Shown piece after piece: positions 46,449-57,947 of a DNA stretch of 64,000 bases (its first letter is position 1; every line of letters starts with the position of its first letter). The translations under genes were made by a program, and so were the position numbers. The notes beneath the pieces are model-generated. The model saw nothing but the letters and a program-made list of their open reading frames with translations. It had not been told where the DNA came from and searched no databases. The stretch lies in NCBI RefSeq assembly GCF_001552175.1, contig NZ_BCQR01000010.1, positions 41,409 through 105,408 on the forward strand, read 5' to 3'. The stretch is from Actinomadura kijaniata NBRC 14229. GTDB taxonomy: Bacteria > Actinomycetota > Actinomycetes > Streptosporangiales > Streptosporangiaceae.

Positions 46449-47129
46449 GTGCTGTTGCTGACGACGCTTGACGCCTGGCGGGCCCAGGAAGGTCCGAGGT
46501 TCGTCCTCGGGGAGGCCGGGGCGGTGTGGGCCGGCGGGGACGACGCCGACGTGCTGGCGCTGGCCGACGCCGAGTTCCCCGAGGGGCAGGTCCTCGCGGT
46601 GGACCCCGGGCCGGACGCGGGGCTGCGCGGGGTGGTGGACCGGACGGGGGCGGAGGTCCGTTACCTGCGGCGCGCCCCGCACGGCGGGCACGTGGCGGTG
46701 CTGGAGCAGCCCGCGACGGCGCGGGCCCTGGACATGCTCCCCCACCCCGAGGGCGGCTGGTTCCGCGAGACGTGGCGGACGGGCCGGACGTTCACCCCCG
46801 ACGGCTATCCCGGCGAGCGCAGCAGCGCCACCGGCATCTACTTCCTGCTGCCGCCCGGCGAGGAGTCGATCTGGCACGTGGTGCGCTCGGACGAGGTGTG
46901 GCTGTGGCACCGGGGCGGGCCGCTGTCGCTGGTCCTCGGCGGCGACGGCGAGCGGCCCGGCGGGGCGACGACGGTCACGGTGGGGCCGGACGTGGAGCAC
47001 GGCCAGGTCCCCCAGGCCCTCGTCCCGGCGGGCGTCTGGCAGTCCGCCCGGCCCGCCGGGGACCGGGAGGTCCTGGTGAGCTGCGTGGTCTCCCCCGGTT
47101 TCGACTTCGCCGACTTCCGGGCGCTCTAG
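46449..47129 (+). CDS. cupin (DUF985/Cupin_5) protein with N-terminal extension
   Basis: 226 residues from GTG 46449. The cupin part (about 95-226) shows LPHPEGGWFRETWRTG, SSATGIYFLLPPGEESIWH, SDEVWLWHRGGPLSLVLGG and VPAGVWQSARP, the Cupin_5 pattern of predicted metal-binding His residues. The first about 90 residues (VLALADAEFPEG and following) are an extra alpha/beta domain not normally found. Function unknown. It converges on the permease gene 9 bp away. Confidence 0.8.
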   Translation: MLLLTTLDAWRAQEGPRFVLGEAGAVWAGGDDADVLALADAEFPEGQVLAVDPGPDAGLRGVVDRTGAEVRYLRRAPHGGHVAVLEQPATARALDMLPHPEGGWFRETWRTGRTFTPDGYPGERSSATGIYFLLPPGEESIWHVVRSDEVWLWHRGGPLSLVLGGDGERPGGATTVTVGPDVEHGQVPQALVPAGVWQSARPAGDREVLVSCVVSPGFDFADFRAL

Positions 47130-47137
47130 GGGCCCGG

Positions 47138-48313
47138 TCAGGACGCGGCGAGCGCCTCGGTCGGGGCCAGCCGCGCCGCCCGCACCGCCGGGTACAGGCC
47201 CGCGAGCGCGCCCACCAGCAGCGTCGCGCCCAGCGCCCCGGCCAGCGCCGGGAGCGGCAGCGCGAACGGCCAGCCGCGCGCCAGCGCGTACCCGGCGGTG
47301 GCCAGGGCGCCCAGCAGCAGGCCCGCGACGCCGCCGAGGGTTGACAGCAGCAGCGACTCGGTGAGGAACTGGGCGCGGACCAGCCCCCGGGTCGCGCCCA
47401 GGGCGCGGCGCAGGCCGATCTCGCGGCGGCGTTCCAGCACCGACACCACCATGGTGTTGGCGATGCCGACACCGCCGACCAGCAACGCGACCGCGCCGAG
47501 CCCCAGCAGCAGGCCGTCCAGGGTGCCCGCGGCGGCGGCGCGGGCGGCCAGCGCGTCGGAGGGGCGCGACACCGCGACGTCGCTCGGGCGCTCGGGGTTC
47601 AGCGCGCGGGGCAGCAGGGCCCGCACGGCCGGGACCGCCGTGTCGGGGGCCTGCCCGTAGACGGTGGTCGGGCGGCCGTCGTACCCCAGGTGGGCGCGCG
47701 CGGCCGGAACGCCGACGAGCGCCGCGCGGTCGATCTCGGGGGCCAGCGGCAGCGGCGCGAGGACGCCGACCACGGTGAACCAGCGGTCCCCCACGTGGAC
47801 GCGGACGCCGGGGCCGGTGATCCCGAGACGGTCGGCGGCCACCGCGCCCAGGACGACGGCCGGGTGGCGGGCGGTGGCGTCGTTCAGCCAGGCCCCGGCG
47901 CGCACCCCGCCCCGCAGGGTGCGCAGCAGTCCCAGGTCGGCGGCCTGCACGGTGAGGCCGCCGGTCTCGACGCGGGGGATGCGGTCGGTGCGGCGGACCG
48001 TGGCGTCCAGCTCGCCGGTCGCGCTCGCCGACGCCACCCCGTCCACGCGGGCGGTCAGGGCGACGGCGCGTTCGGGCAGCCGCGGTTCGCCGCCGCCGAT
48101 GCTCTCCCCCGGCTGCACGCGCAGCAGCCCGGTGCCCAGGGCGTCCAGGCGGCGCAGCAGGTCGGCCTGCCCGGACGCGGCGATGCCCAGCATCGCGACC
48201 ATGGTGGCGATCCCGATCGCGACACCGAGCGCCGACAACGCGGCCCGCGCGGGCCGGGCCCGCAACCCGGCCGCCCCCAGCCGGGCCATGTCAGCCGAAC
48301 GCAGGCGCATCAC
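47138..48313 (-). CDS. MacB/FtsX-type ABC transporter permease
   Basis: 391 residues. First membrane segment ALSALGVAIGIATMVAMLGI, a large extracytoplasmic domain (about 50-250), then three segments in the C-terminal FtsX domain (LGLGAVALLVGGVGIANTMV, FLTESLLLSTLGGVAGLLLG, GATLLVGALAGLYPAVRAA). It pairs with the ATPase and adaptor encoded upstream in the operon. Such tripartite systems export peptides or drugs across the membrane. GTG 48313 overlaps the stop of the small linker ORF (GTGA), as do the other joints of this operon. Confidence 0.9.
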   Translation of the reverse strand: MMRLRSADMARLGAAGLRARPARAALSALGVAIGIATMVAMLGIAASGQADLLRRLDALGTGLLRVQPGESIGGGEPRLPERAVALTARVDGVASASATGELDATVRRTDRIPRVETGGLTVQAADLGLLRTLRGGVRAGAWLNDATARHPAVVLGAVAADRLGITGPGVRVHVGDRWFTVVGVLAPLPLAPEIDRAALVGVPAARAHLGYDGRPTTVYGQAPDTAVPAVRALLPRALNPERPSDVAVSRPSDALAARAAAAGTLDGLLLGLGAVALLVGGVGIANTMVVSVLERRREIGLRRALGATRGLVRAQFLTESLLLSTLGGVAGLLLGALATAGYALARGWPFALPLPALAGALGATLLVGALAGLYPAVRAARLAPTEALAAS

Positions 48314-48510
48314 AACCCCCTCCCGCCAATGACGGCCACGCCGTCGCGGACGTGGGCGCGGCGCGGACCGGCCGTCCGGCCGCAGGCCCGATCGGTCGGG
48401 CGCGAGCTCAACGCGACCCCCTCGCCGGCGGCGATCACGCTGTCGAAGGCGTGGACGCGACGTGGTTCGGTCGTGCGGTGGTGGGGCCGATCGGTCGGGT
48501 GCGGGGTCAA
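48310..48510 (-). CDS. 66-codon linker ORF made of two diverged copies of the ATPase 3' end
   Basis: TTG 48510 overlaps the ATPase stop (TTGA), and the stop overlaps the permease GTG. The product has two similar halves, [20 protein letters not shown] and [20 protein letters not shown], about 33 codons each. Both resemble the ATPase C-terminus [20 protein letters not shown]. So about 99 bp of the ATPase 3' end, including its TTGA overlap, appears to have been duplicated in tandem. It may be translated as a coupling device or be meaningless; no function is claimed. Confidence 0.5.
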   Translation of the reverse strand: MTPHPTDRPHHRTTEPRRVHAFDSVIAAGEGVALSSRPTDRACGRTAGPRRAHVRDGVAVIGGRGL

Positions 48511-49178
48511 CGTGTTCCCCTCTCGTCCTTGACTATTGCGCCGTCGCGGACGTGGACGCGGCGGGGGCAGCGGGCGGCGACCGCGCGGTCGTGGGTGATG
48601 ACGACGACGGTGGTGCCGGCCGCGTTCAGGTCGCCGAGCAGGGACAGCACCTCCTCGCCGGAGGCCGAGTCGAGGTTGCCGGTGGGCTCGTCGGCCAGCA
48701 GCAGCGGCGGGTCGCCGACGACGGCGCGGGCGACCGCGACGCGCTGGCGTTCGCCGCCCGACAGTCGCCCGGGGCGGTGGCCCAGGCGGTGGCCGAGGCC
48801 GACGCGTTCCAGGGCGGCGGCGGCGCGGGCGCGGCGCTCGCGGCGGGGACGCCCGGCGTACAGCAGGCCGTCGGCGACGTTGTCGAGGGCCGAGGCGCGC
48901 GGGTCCAGGTGGAACTGCTGGAACACGAACCCGATGCCGGTCGCGCGCAGCCGCGCCAGCCGCTGGTCCGGCAGCCGCCCCACGTCGTGCCCGGCCACGC
49001 GGACCGTGCCGGACGAGGGCCGGTCCAGTGTGCCGACCAGGTGCAGCAGCGTGGACTTGCCCGAGCCGGACGGGCCGACGACGCCGACCAGCTCGCCGGG
49101 CGCGACGGTCAGGTCCACGCCGCGCAGGGCGTGCACGCCGCCGGGGTGGTGCTTGGTGACGCCGAGGAGTTCGATCAC
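48507..49178 (-). CDS. MacB/LolD-type ABC transporter ATPase
   Basis: 223 residues. Walker [21 protein letters not shown]-loop FVFQQFHLD, signature [14 protein letters not shown], Walker [13 protein letters not shown], and H-loop [12 protein letters not shown]. Energises the permease of the same operon. GTG 49178 overlaps the adaptor stop (GTGA). The C-terminal sequence after the H-loop ([19 protein letters not shown]) is the unit repeated in the following linker ORF. Confidence 0.93.
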   Translation of the reverse strand: MIELLGVTKHHPGGVHALRGVDLTVAPGELVGVVGPSGSGKSTLLHLVGTLDRPSSGTVRVAGHDVGRLPDQRLARLRATGIGFVFQQFHLDPRASALDNVADGLLYAGRPRRERRARAAAALERVGLGHRLGHRPGRLSGGERQRVAVARAVVGDPPLLLADEPTGNLDSASGEEVLSLLGDLNAAGTTVVVITHDRAVAARCPRRVHVRDGAIVKDERGTR

Positions 49179-50227
49179 TGGGCGGGCACCCCCACCCGGG
49201 TGCCCTCGGTCAGGCCGGTGCCGGAGACCTCCACGCGGTCGCCGCCGTAGGCCCCGGTCCGCACGGGGATCCGGCGGCGGGAGCCGTCCGCCGCGACGAC
49301 CTCCACGCCGTAGCCGCCGCCCCGCAGGGCTAGCAGCGCCTCGACCGGGACGGTGAGCACGTCGCGGCGGCGTTCCCGTTCCAGGGTGACGGTGACCGGC
49401 GCCTGGTCGAGCCCGCCGGTGTCCTTTCCCCCGGTCAGCTCGATCTCGACGTCCACCGTCGGCTCCTGCTGCCCGTCGCCGCGCGCCTTCTCGGCGGTGC
49501 CGCCCACCCGGACGACCCGGCCGGGCCTCGTCCCGCCGCCCGGCAGTTCGACGGTCACCCTGGTGTTCGCGCGGGCCAGGGCCCGGTCCGACACCTTCAG
49601 GTCCACGTGGACGACCGGCCGGGTGCCGGTCAGCGTGAGCAGGGGGCGGCCCGCCGCGACCCGGTCGCCCACGGCCGCCCCGACGGCGGTGACCCGGACC
49701 GGGGACGGCAGGAACACCGCCTGCGCGGCGTCCACCGTCCCGGTCTCCGGCAGTCCCGCGTCGTCCTGCCAGTCCCGCACGGCGCGGGCCGTCGCCGGGG
49801 TGAAGCGCCGGTCCACGGTCAGCGCGGAGCCGTGGCCGAGGGCGCGCAGCGCGCGTTCGAGCTGGGTCACGTCGGGCCCGTCGGCTCCCTCGGCGAGCGT
49901 GCGGTACAGCGGCAGCGTCCCGTGCAGGAGCACCACCGGCCGCCGGTCCACCCGGTACAGGACGTCGCCCTGGCGCAGCACCCGGCCCGCCCGGGGCACG
50001 GCGGTGACGACGCCGGACGTCCCGGCGGCGACCTTCCGCTCCCCGGCGAACGTCAGCGTCCCGTCCACCGCCTTGGTGTCCACCAGATCGCCGCGCGTGA
50101 CCGGGGCCGTCGCACCGGACGGCCGGGCGGGGCCGCGCTCGGGTCCGTCGCCGGTGGCGGCGACGGCCGCGGCCCCGGCCGCCGCGAGCGCCGCCACGGC
50201 GACCCCGGCGACCAGGAGGCGGTTCAC
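49175..50227 (-). CDS. MacA/HlyD-like efflux adaptor with peptidoglycan-binding domain
   Basis: 350 residues from GTG 50227, overlapping the lipoprotein stop. N-terminal membrane anchor [20 protein letters not shown], a lipoyl-like region [26 protein letters not shown], then an inserted peptidoglycan-binding domain ([33 protein letters not shown], about 120-165). Beta-barrel strands follow ([20 protein letters not shown]). This is the usual Gram-positive adaptor for MacB-type transporters and would sit outside the membrane, contacting the wall. Confidence 0.9.
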   Translation of the reverse strand: MNRLLVAGVAVAALAAAGAAAVAATGDGPERGPARPSGATAPVTRGDLVDTKAVDGTLTFAGERKVAAGTSGVVTAVPRAGRVLRQGDVLYRVDRRPVVLLHGTLPLYRTLAEGADGPDVTQLERALRALGHGSALTVDRRFTPATARAVRDWQDDAGLPETGTVDAAQAVFLPSPVRVTAVGAAVGDRVAAGRPLLTLTGTRPVVHVDLKVSDRALARANTRVTVELPGGGTRPGRVVRVGGTAEKARGDGQQEPTVDVEIELTGGKDTGGLDQAPVTVTLERERRRDVLTVPVEALLALRGGGYGVEVVAADGSRRRIPVRTGAYGGDRVEVSGTGLTEGTRVGVPAQ

Positions 50228-50643
50228 TTCCGCCCCTCCCCCAGGATGTTGTCGCACTTCGCGTACGCCTGCTCCCATTTGCGCGGGTTGCGCAGGTGGA
50301 TGTCCGGCGGCGCGTTGTCGGGCATGTCGTAGCCGTTGGACCGCATGCACCTGGCGAACCGCGCGAACCGGTCCTTGGTCGCGGGGTCGTTCATGTCGAT
50401 CGTCTTGCCCGGCGGTTCGAGGCCCGCGCACGCCCTGCGCGCCCTCTCCGGGATCTCCAGCCCGCCCGCCGGGATCTTCTTCGGGTCGTCGGGCATGTTC
50501 ACGCCGTGCTCGCGCAGGCAGCGGGCGTGCTTCAGCTGGGCCGCGTCGGACGGCGTGGACGGCGTGGCGGCGGGCTCGGAACCTCCGCCGCAGGCCGCCG
50601 CCGCGAGCAGCGGCACGGCGAGCAGGAACGACAGTCGTCTCAC
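50224..50643 (-). CDS. secreted lipoprotein with repeated Cys-containing motif
   Basis: 139 residues from GTG 50643 after AGAAGGAGTTCCC. Signal peptide with lipobox LLAAAAC (Cys at about 17). The mature part holds two similar helical units: [13 protein letters not shown] and [13 protein letters not shown], followed by Cys-containing stretches (RRACAG and AKCDNI), so disulfides are likely. This family regularly accompanies MacA/MacB-type operons in actinomycetes. It may act as a substrate-binding or sensor part. Confidence 0.85.
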   Translation of the reverse strand: MRRLSFLLAVPLLAAAACGGGSEPAATPSTPSDAAQLKHARCLREHGVNMPDDPKKIPAGGLEIPERARRACAGLEPPGKTIDMNDPATKDRFARFARCMRSNGYDMPDNAPPDIHLRNPRKWEQAYAKCDNILGEGRK

Positions 50644-50713
50644 GGGAACTCCTTCTGGGCATGGTGAGGACACCGCACGGCGGAGGAGGGCCGGGCGGGA
50701 ACGGATCAGCGGA

Positions 50714-51586
50714 TCAGGGGCAGCCGACCAGCGGCGGGACGCGGGGCGGCGGGGCCGGGTCCGCCACCAGCAGGGCCTTTCCGGGCTCGGTCAGCCAGCC
50801 GTCGTGGACGCGCCAGGTTCCCGGCACGCTCGGGCGCGAGCCCTTCTCCGGCACGGCGAACACCCCGACGGTCACGCCGCGCTTCCGCAGCATCGCGGTG
50901 ACCTGGTCCACCGTGCGGCCGATGAACGCCCGGCACGCCAGCGGCTCGCCCGGCGTGCTCAGCCGCGCGAAGCCCCGGTGCCGCTCGCCCGGCCGCGCCC
51001 GGCGGCCCAGCGAGATCATGGCGGGCCCCTGGTACTCCGGCCCCTTGTAGGCGCGGTAGTCCACCGGGATCCGCACGCCGATCACGCAGCGGTCGGCGGT
51101 GGCGCAGGCTCCCGGGCGCGCGATGGGGACGATCGCGTCGGGGCGGCGGGACCGCTCCTGGTCGGGCACGCCGTTCAGCCGGGGGTCGTACGGGGTGAAG
51201 ATCATCCCTTCCATGCTCGGGGAGACCGGCTGGACGCTCAGGCCGATGTCCAGGCCCCGGGCGCGCAGTTGCGCGGCGTAGCGCTCGGGCGCGGCGAAGG
51301 CGTCCTTCACCGTCACGATGTAGAAGCCGCCCTCCCGGCGGATGTCGAGCGCGGCGGCCGGGCGGGGGCCGAGGGCGGGGCCGAGCGGCAGCAGCCAGCC
51401 CGCCAGCACGGCGGCGGCGGCGAGCGCGACGGTCAGCGGGACGGTGAGCCGCCACCGGTCCCGGCGCGGGCGGGCGGCCGGGCGGGGCCGCGCGGTGATC
51501 TCGTCGAGCAGCTCCCGCGACCCGTCCCCCGCCGGCGGCACCGCGTGCGCGGGCTCGGCGCACCTGACGATCTCTTCCAGGCTCAT
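50714..51586 (-). CDS. single-pass membrane protein, probable anti-sigma partner of the ECF factor
   Basis: 290 residues. The N-terminal 48 residues are cytoplasmic (MSLEEIVRCAEPAHAVPPAG). One membrane helix (about 48-72, LTVPLTVALAAAAVLAGWLL) follows, then an extracytoplasmic domain with CATADRCVIGVRI and a PASTA-like end (GRTVDQVTAMLRKRGVTVGV). ATG 51586 overlaps the sigma-factor stop by 4 bp, the usual sigma/anti-sigma arrangement, but no zinc anti-sigma motif (HxxxCxxC) is present. It may act by a different contact. Confidence 0.75.
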   Translation of the reverse strand: MSLEEIVRCAEPAHAVPPAGDGSRELLDEITARPRPAARPRRDRWRLTVPLTVALAAAAVLAGWLLPLGPALGPRPAAALDIRREGGFYIVTVKDAFAAPERYAAQLRARGLDIGLSVQPVSPSMEGMIFTPYDPRLNGVPDQERSRRPDAIVPIARPGACATADRCVIGVRIPVDYRAYKGPEYQGPAMISLGRRARPGERHRGFARLSTPGEPLACRAFIGRTVDQVTAMLRKRGVTVGVFAVPEKGSRPSVPGTWRVHDGWLTEPGKALLVADPAPPPRVPPLVGCP

Positions 51587-52137
51587 CGGAGCGCTCCCTC
51601 CGCCAGGGCGACCGCGCGGGCGCCGTACCGTTCCACGTCCACGCCCTCGTCGGCGAGCGCGCGGGCGAACCGTTTGCGGGCGCGGTGCAGCCGGACCCGG
51701 ACGGTCGCGGCGCGGCGGCCCAGCACCGTCGCGGCCTGCTCGGGGGTCAGGCCCTCCCAGCCGGTCAGCGACAGCAGTTCCCGATCCTCGTCCGACAGCC
51801 GGGCGAACGCGGCGCGGATCTCGGTGGCGGCGCCGTGCCGTTCGGGCGCGGCCTCGGCGAACTCGGCGCGCAGCCGCGTCAGCAGCAGCTCGCGGCGGGC
51901 CGCGCCGCGCCGGTGGTTGGCCAGCACGCGCCGCGCGACGCCGTACAGCCACAGCCTCGCCTCGTCACCGTCCGGCACGTCGTCCAGCCGCCGCCAGGCG
52001 ACCAGGAAGGTCTCGCCGAGGACGTCCACGGCGTCGTCGGACGACGTGGTGCGACGCAGCGCGTATCGCGCGACCGCCTCATGATGGGCCGCGTACAGGG
52101 CCTCGAAGCGCGCGCGGTCCCCCGACGCCTGGTCCAC
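51583..52137 (-). CDS. ECF RNA polymerase sigma factor
   Basis: 184 residues from GTG 52137 after AAGGGAGACGGC. Region 2 (FEALYAAHHEAVARYALRRT, DAVDVLGETFLVAWRRLDDV, LWLYGVARRVLANHRRG) and region 4 (FARLSDEDRELLSLTGWEGL, TPEQAATVLGRRAATVRVRL) are complete. It heads a seven-ORF minus-strand operon with the membrane partner, lipoprotein and MacAB-like exporter, so it probably induces that exporter in response to envelope stress or a substrate. Confidence 0.9.
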   Translation of the reverse strand: MDQASGDRARFEALYAAHHEAVARYALRRTTSSDDAVDVLGETFLVAWRRLDDVPDGDEARLWLYGVARRVLANHRRGAARRELLLTRLRAEFAEAAPERHGAATEIRAAFARLSDEDRELLSLTGWEGLTPEQAATVLGRRAATVRVRLHRARKRFARALADEGVDVERYGARAVALAEGALR

Positions 52138-52212
52138 GCCGTCTCCCTTCGTCCGGTCATCACAGCAGATGTCCGGACGAAGGGAGGCGTTACAGGGGGG
52201 CGCGGAGGTTTC

Positions 52213-53220
52213 TCAGTCGCCGCCGAACGCGGCGTCGAACGCGCCCTCCGGCGGGGTGATCGCGTTGAGGCCGCGCACATACTCCAGGGCCTGGGGCGCG
52301 CCCTGGAGGCGGTCCATGCCCGCGTCCTCCCACTCCACGGAGATCGGGCCGTCGTAGCCGATGGCGTTCAGCGCGCGGAAGCAGTCCTCCCAGGGCACGT
52401 CGCCGCGCCCGGTGGACACGAAGTCCCAGGACCGCCGCAGGTCGCCCCACGGCAGGTGGGACGACAGCCGTCCCCGGCGGCCGTCGCGGGCGCGCAGCCG
52501 GGTGTCCTTGCAGTCCACGTGGTAGATCCGGTCGCGGAAGTCGTACAGGAAGTTCACCGGGTCCACGTCCTGCCACATCATGTGGGAGGGGTCCCAGTTC
52601 AGGCCGAACGCGGGCCGGTGCCCGACCGCCTCCAGCGCGCGGACCGTCGTCCAGTGGTCGTAGGCGATCTCGCTGGGGTGCACCTCGTGCGCGAAGCGGA
52701 CGCCGACCTCGTCGAACACGTCGAGGATCGGGTTCCAGCGGTCGGCGAAGTCGGCGTAGCCGCGCTCGACCATCGCGGCCGGGACCGGCGGGAACATCGC
52801 CACCAGATGCCAGATCGCCGAGCCGGTGAACCCGACGACGGTGTCCACGCCGAGCCGGGCGGCGGCGCGGGCGGTGGCCTTCATCTCCTCGGCCGCGCGC
52901 CGGCGGACGCCCTCGGGCTCCCCGTCGCCCCAGACGCGGGCGGGCAGGATCGCCTGGTGGCGCTCGTCGATCGGGTCGTCGCAGACGGCCTGCCCGACGA
53001 GGTGGTTGGAGATCGTCCAGACCTTCAGGTCGTGCTTGGCCAGGGTCTCCAGCCTGCGCGGGACGTAGGAGTCGTCCTCCACCGCCGCCCGCACGTCGAA
53101 GTGGTCGCCCCAGCAGGCGATCTCCAGCCCGTCGTAGCCCCAGCCGGAGGCCAGCCGGCAGACCTCCTCGAACGGCAGGTCCGCCCACTGCCCGGTGAAC
53201 AGGGTGATCGGTCGGGTCAT
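52213..53220 (-). CDS. sugar-phosphate isomerase/epimerase-type TIM-barrel protein
   Basis: 335 residues. AP-endonuclease-2-like TIM barrel: [16 protein letters not shown], metal ligands in [25 protein letters not shown] and VDCKDTRL, then [14 protein letters not shown] and [12 protein letters not shown]. It is probably an isomerase, epimerase or dehydratase of a sugar or cyclitol (IolE/IolI-like). ATG 53220 overlaps the dehydrogenase stop (ATGA). It is the last gene of the uptake/catabolism operon. Confidence 0.88.
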   Translation of the reverse strand: MTRPITLFTGQWADLPFEEVCRLASGWGYDGLEIACWGDHFDVRAAVEDDSYVPRRLETLAKHDLKVWTISNHLVGQAVCDDPIDERHQAILPARVWGDGEPEGVRRRAAEEMKATARAAARLGVDTVVGFTGSAIWHLVAMFPPVPAAMVERGYADFADRWNPILDVFDEVGVRFAHEVHPSEIAYDHWTTVRALEAVGHRPAFGLNWDPSHMMWQDVDPVNFLYDFRDRIYHVDCKDTRLRARDGRRGRLSSHLPWGDLRRSWDFVSTGRGDVPWEDCFRALNAIGYDGPISVEWEDAGMDRLQGAPQALEYVRGLNAITPPEGAFDAAFGGD

Positions 53221-54371
53221 CGGCCGTCTCCTCCAGATCCCTCGACGGTCGTCCACGCGCCGCTGTCCGCGCTGGTCTCGACGGCCGCCAGCACCCGCTG
53301 CACCTGGAGGCCGTCGGCGAACGACGGCGCGGGGTCGGTGCCCCCGGCGATGGCGGTGAGCAGGTCGGCGGCCTGGTGGGTGAAGGTGTGCTCGTAGCCG
53401 AGCAGATGGCCGGGCGGCCACCACGCCCCCGCGTAGGGGTGGTCCGGCTCGGTCACCAGGACGCGGCGGAACCCGGCGGTGGCCGGGTCCTCGGCCGCGT
53501 CGTGGAAGGAGAGCTCGTTCAGCGACTCCAGGTCGAACGCCAGGCTCCCCCTCGACCCGTTGACCTCCAGCCGCAGCGCGTTCTTGCGGCCGGTCGCGAA
53601 GCGGGTCGCCTCGAACGACGCCAGCGCTCCCCCGTCGGTGCGGGCCAGGAACAGCGCCGCGTCGTCCACGGTCACCCGCGCCGTCCCGCCCTCCGGCAGC
53701 GGACGTTCGGGCACGAAGGTGCCCGTCACCGCCGAGACGCCGACGAGCCGCTGCCCGGTGACGTACTGCGCGAGGTCCACGATGTGCGCGCCGAGGTCGC
53801 CGAGCGCGCCCGACCCGGCGCGTTCGCGGTCGCTGCGCCAGGTGAACGGCGCGTCCGGGTCGGCCAGCCAGTCCTGGAGGTACTGGGCGCGCACGTGCCG
53901 GATCTCGCCGATCCGGCCCTCGGCGACCAGCCGCCGGGCCAGCGCCGCGGCGGGCACGCGCCGGTAGTTGAACCCGACCATCGCCCGCACGCCGTGCTCG
54001 CGCGCGCGGTCGGCCGCCGCCGCCATCGCGGCGGCCTCGGCGACGGAGTTGGCGAGGGGCTTCTCGCACAGCACGTGCTTGCCCGCCTCCAGCGCCGCCA
54101 CGGCGATCTCGGCGTGGGTGTCGCCGGGGGTGCAGACGTCGATGAGCTGGACGTCGTCGCGTTCCAGCAGGCGCTTCCAGTCCGACTCGGCCGACGCCCA
54201 GCCGAGCGTGCGGGCCGCCGCCGCGGCGCGTTCGGCGGAACGGCCCGCCACGGCGGCCATCACGGGCGTCAGCGGCGGTGCGAAGAACGCCCCGACGCTG
54301 CGCCACGCCTGCGAGTGCGCACGCCCCATGAAGGCGTGGCCGACCATTCCGACCCCGATGGCACCGCTCAC
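53217..54371 (-). CDS. Gfo/Idh/MocA-family sugar or cyclitol dehydrogenase
   Basis: 384 residues from GTG 54371. Rossmann start [18 protein letters not shown] (GxGxxG variant), the catalytic Lys in [14 protein letters not shown], and [19 protein letters not shown] with the His. It oxidises a hydroxyl of a sugar or inositol-like substrate with NAD(P). Overlaps the binding-protein stop and the isomerase start by 4 bp each, so it is tightly coupled to both. The substrate would be whatever the ABC system imports. Confidence 0.9.
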   Translation of the reverse strand: MSGAIGVGMVGHAFMGRAHSQAWRSVGAFFAPPLTPVMAAVAGRSAERAAAAARTLGWASAESDWKRLLERDDVQLIDVCTPGDTHAEIAVAALEAGKHVLCEKPLANSVAEAAAMAAAADRAREHGVRAMVGFNYRRVPAAALARRLVAEGRIGEIRHVRAQYLQDWLADPDAPFTWRSDRERAGSGALGDLGAHIVDLAQYVTGQRLVGVSAVTGTFVPERPLPEGGTARVTVDDAALFLARTDGGALASFEATRFATGRKNALRLEVNGSRGSLAFDLESLNELSFHDAAEDPATAGFRRVLVTEPDHPYAGAWWPPGHLLGYEHTFTHQAADLLTAIAGGTDPAPSFADGLQVQRVLAAVETSADSGAWTTVEGSGGDGR

Positions 54372-55414
54372 GACTCGAACCCGATCGGCAGGTAGCTGTC
54401 CACGTTCTGGCGGGTGACCGTCTCGGACGCCAGCGTGATCGACTGCGGGGCCTGGAGCTCCACCAGGTCGGTCATGCCGCGCCCCTGCGCCACCAGCCGG
54501 GCGACCTTGACGGCGGAGGCGGCCATGGAGGGGCTGTAGGTGACGGTGGCCTCCAGCAGGCCGCCCGCCTTGATCTCGCGCATGGCGTTGGCGGATCCGG
54601 CGCCGCCGACCATGAAGAACTCCTTGCGGCCCGCCTGCTTGATCGCGGCGAGCACGCCCACGCCCTGGTCGTCGTCGTGGTTCCACAGGGCGTCGATCTT
54701 CTTGTGGGCCTGGAGCAGGTTGGCGGCGACCTGGTTGCCGGTCTCGACGGTGAACTTGGCGTCCTGCTTGGCCGTCACCGAGAACCCGTGGGTCTTCAGC
54801 GCGTCGGCGAAGCCCTTGCTGCGCTCCTGGGTGAGCGGCAGCGTCGCGATGCCCTGGATCTCGACGATGACGGGCTTGGCGACGCCCTTCTCCTTCAGGC
54901 GGCGGCCGACGTAGTGCCCGGCGGCCACGCCCATGCCGTAGTTGTCGCCGCCGATCCAGGTCCGGTAGGAGAGCTTGTCGGGGAAGATGCGGTCGAGGTT
55001 GACCACGGGGATGCCCGCGTCCATGGCCTTGCGGGCGACCTGGTTGAGCTGCTGGCCGTCGTTGGGCAGCAGCACCAGCGCGTTGACCTTCGCCGAGATC
55101 AGCGACTCGACGGCCGAGATCTGCTGGTTGATGTCGTTGGTGGGCTCGACGGCCCGGAACGTGACGTCGGAGTAGCGCTTGGCCTGGGCCTGGGCGTTCT
55201 TGGTGATGGCGGCGATCCAGCCGTGGTCGGCGGCGGGCGCCGAGAACCCGATGGTGACGGGGCGGCCCGGCTTCTCGTTGTCGCCGCCCCCGGCCGCGGA
55301 CTGGGCGGCCGGGGCGTCGTCGGCGGGGTCGTTGCCGGTACAGGCGGTGGCGAGGGCTCCGGCGGCGACGGCCGCGCCGCCGAACAGCACGCCTCTTCTC
55401 GATGGGATGGGCAT
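54368..55414 (-). CDS. sugar ABC transporter substrate-binding lipoprotein (RbsB type)
   Basis: 348 residues from ATG 55414. Tat-like/lipobox signal [20 protein letters not shown] (Cys at about 25), then a periplasmic-binding-protein type 1 fold: [71 protein letters not shown]. It delivers a sugar or cyclitol to the permease of the same operon. Followed 23 bp upstream by the permease gene. Confidence 0.92.
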   Translation of the reverse strand: MPIPSRRGVLFGGAAVAAGALATACTGNDPADDAPAAQSAAGGGDNEKPGRPVTIGFSAPAADHGWIAAITKNAQAQAKRYSDVTFRAVEPTNDINQQISAVESLISAKVNALVLLPNDGQQLNQVARKAMDAGIPVVNLDRIFPDKLSYRTWIGGDNYGMGVAAGHYVGRRLKEKGVAKPVIVEIQGIATLPLTQERSKGFADALKTHGFSVTAKQDAKFTVETGNQVAANLLQAHKKIDALWNHDDDQGVGVLAAIKQAGRKEFFMVGGAGSANAMREIKAGGLLEATVTYSPSMAASAVKVARLVAQGRGMTDLVELQAPQSITLASETVTRQNVDSYLPIGFES

Positions 55415-55437
55415 GGTGGTCCTCCTGCGGGGGTGGG

Positions 55438-56414
55438 TCAGGTGGGGGTGCGCAGGCCGCGGCGCTGCAGCAGGACGGCGGCCACGATGATCGCGCCCTT
55501 GGCGATCAGCTGGTCGCTGGTCTGCAGGCCGTTGAGGATGAACAGGTTGGTGATGAGCGTGAACACGAGCACGCCGAGGATCGAGCCGACCAGCGAGCCG
55601 CGCCCGCCGGTCAGCAGCGTGCCGCCGATGATGACGGCCGCGATCGCGTCCAGCTCGTACAGGTCGCCGTGGGTGCTGGAGCCGGTGGTGGTGCGGGCCA
55701 TGATGATGATCGCGGCGATGCCGCAGCACAGCCCGGACAGCGCGTACAGCAGCAGGGTGTGGCGGCGCACGTCGATCCCGGCCAGCCGCGCCGCCTCGGG
55801 GTTGCCGCCGACGGCGAACGTGCGCCGCCCGAACGTGGTGCGGTTCAGCAGCACCCATCCGGCGGCGGCGACGGCCGCGAAGACGAACACCACCGGCGGC
55901 AGCCCGAGGATCCGGCCGGTGGACAGCGCCTCGATGGCGTCGTTCTCGGGCCGGACGAGCTGGGTCCTGCGGTCGGACATGCGCTGGGCGAGGCCGCGCG
56001 CGGCCACCAGCATGGCCAGGGTGGCGATGAACGGCACCAGGCGCCCGTAGGAGATGAGCAGGCCGTTGACGAGCCCCGCGCCGGTGCCGACGAGGATCGC
56101 GCACAGCACCATCACCGCCGGGCCGTAGGACTGCGTCGCCAGCGTCGTCGCCCACACCGAGGCCAGCGCCATCAGCGCGCCCACCGACAGGTCGATGCCG
56201 CCCCCGATGATCACGAAGGTCATGCCGACGGTGATGACGCCGATGGTGGAGGCCAGCGCGAGCACGCCGACCAGGTTGGCGGAGGTGGCGAAGTTGTCGG
56301 GCCGGGTCACCAGGCCGACCAGTGCCAGCAGCACCAGCGCGGCGACCAGCCCGGCGTGCCGCACCTCGCGCCGCAGCCGCGGCGGGGCGGGCGCGGCGGG
56401 GCGGGAATCGGTGA

Positions 56415-56418
<4 letters not shown>
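55438..56418 (-). CDS. sugar ABC transporter permease (RbsC type)
   Basis: 326 residues with about 8-10 membrane segments. The family signature is MTFVIIGGGIDLSVGALMAL, with ISYGRLVPFIATLAMLVAAR and AVIIGGTLLTGGRGS. GTG 56418 overlaps the ATPase stop (GTGA). It forms the channel for the sugar or cyclitol. Confidence 0.92.
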
Positions 56419-57932
<1,514 letters not shown>

Positions 57933-57947
57933 CGGGGCCTCCGCGGG

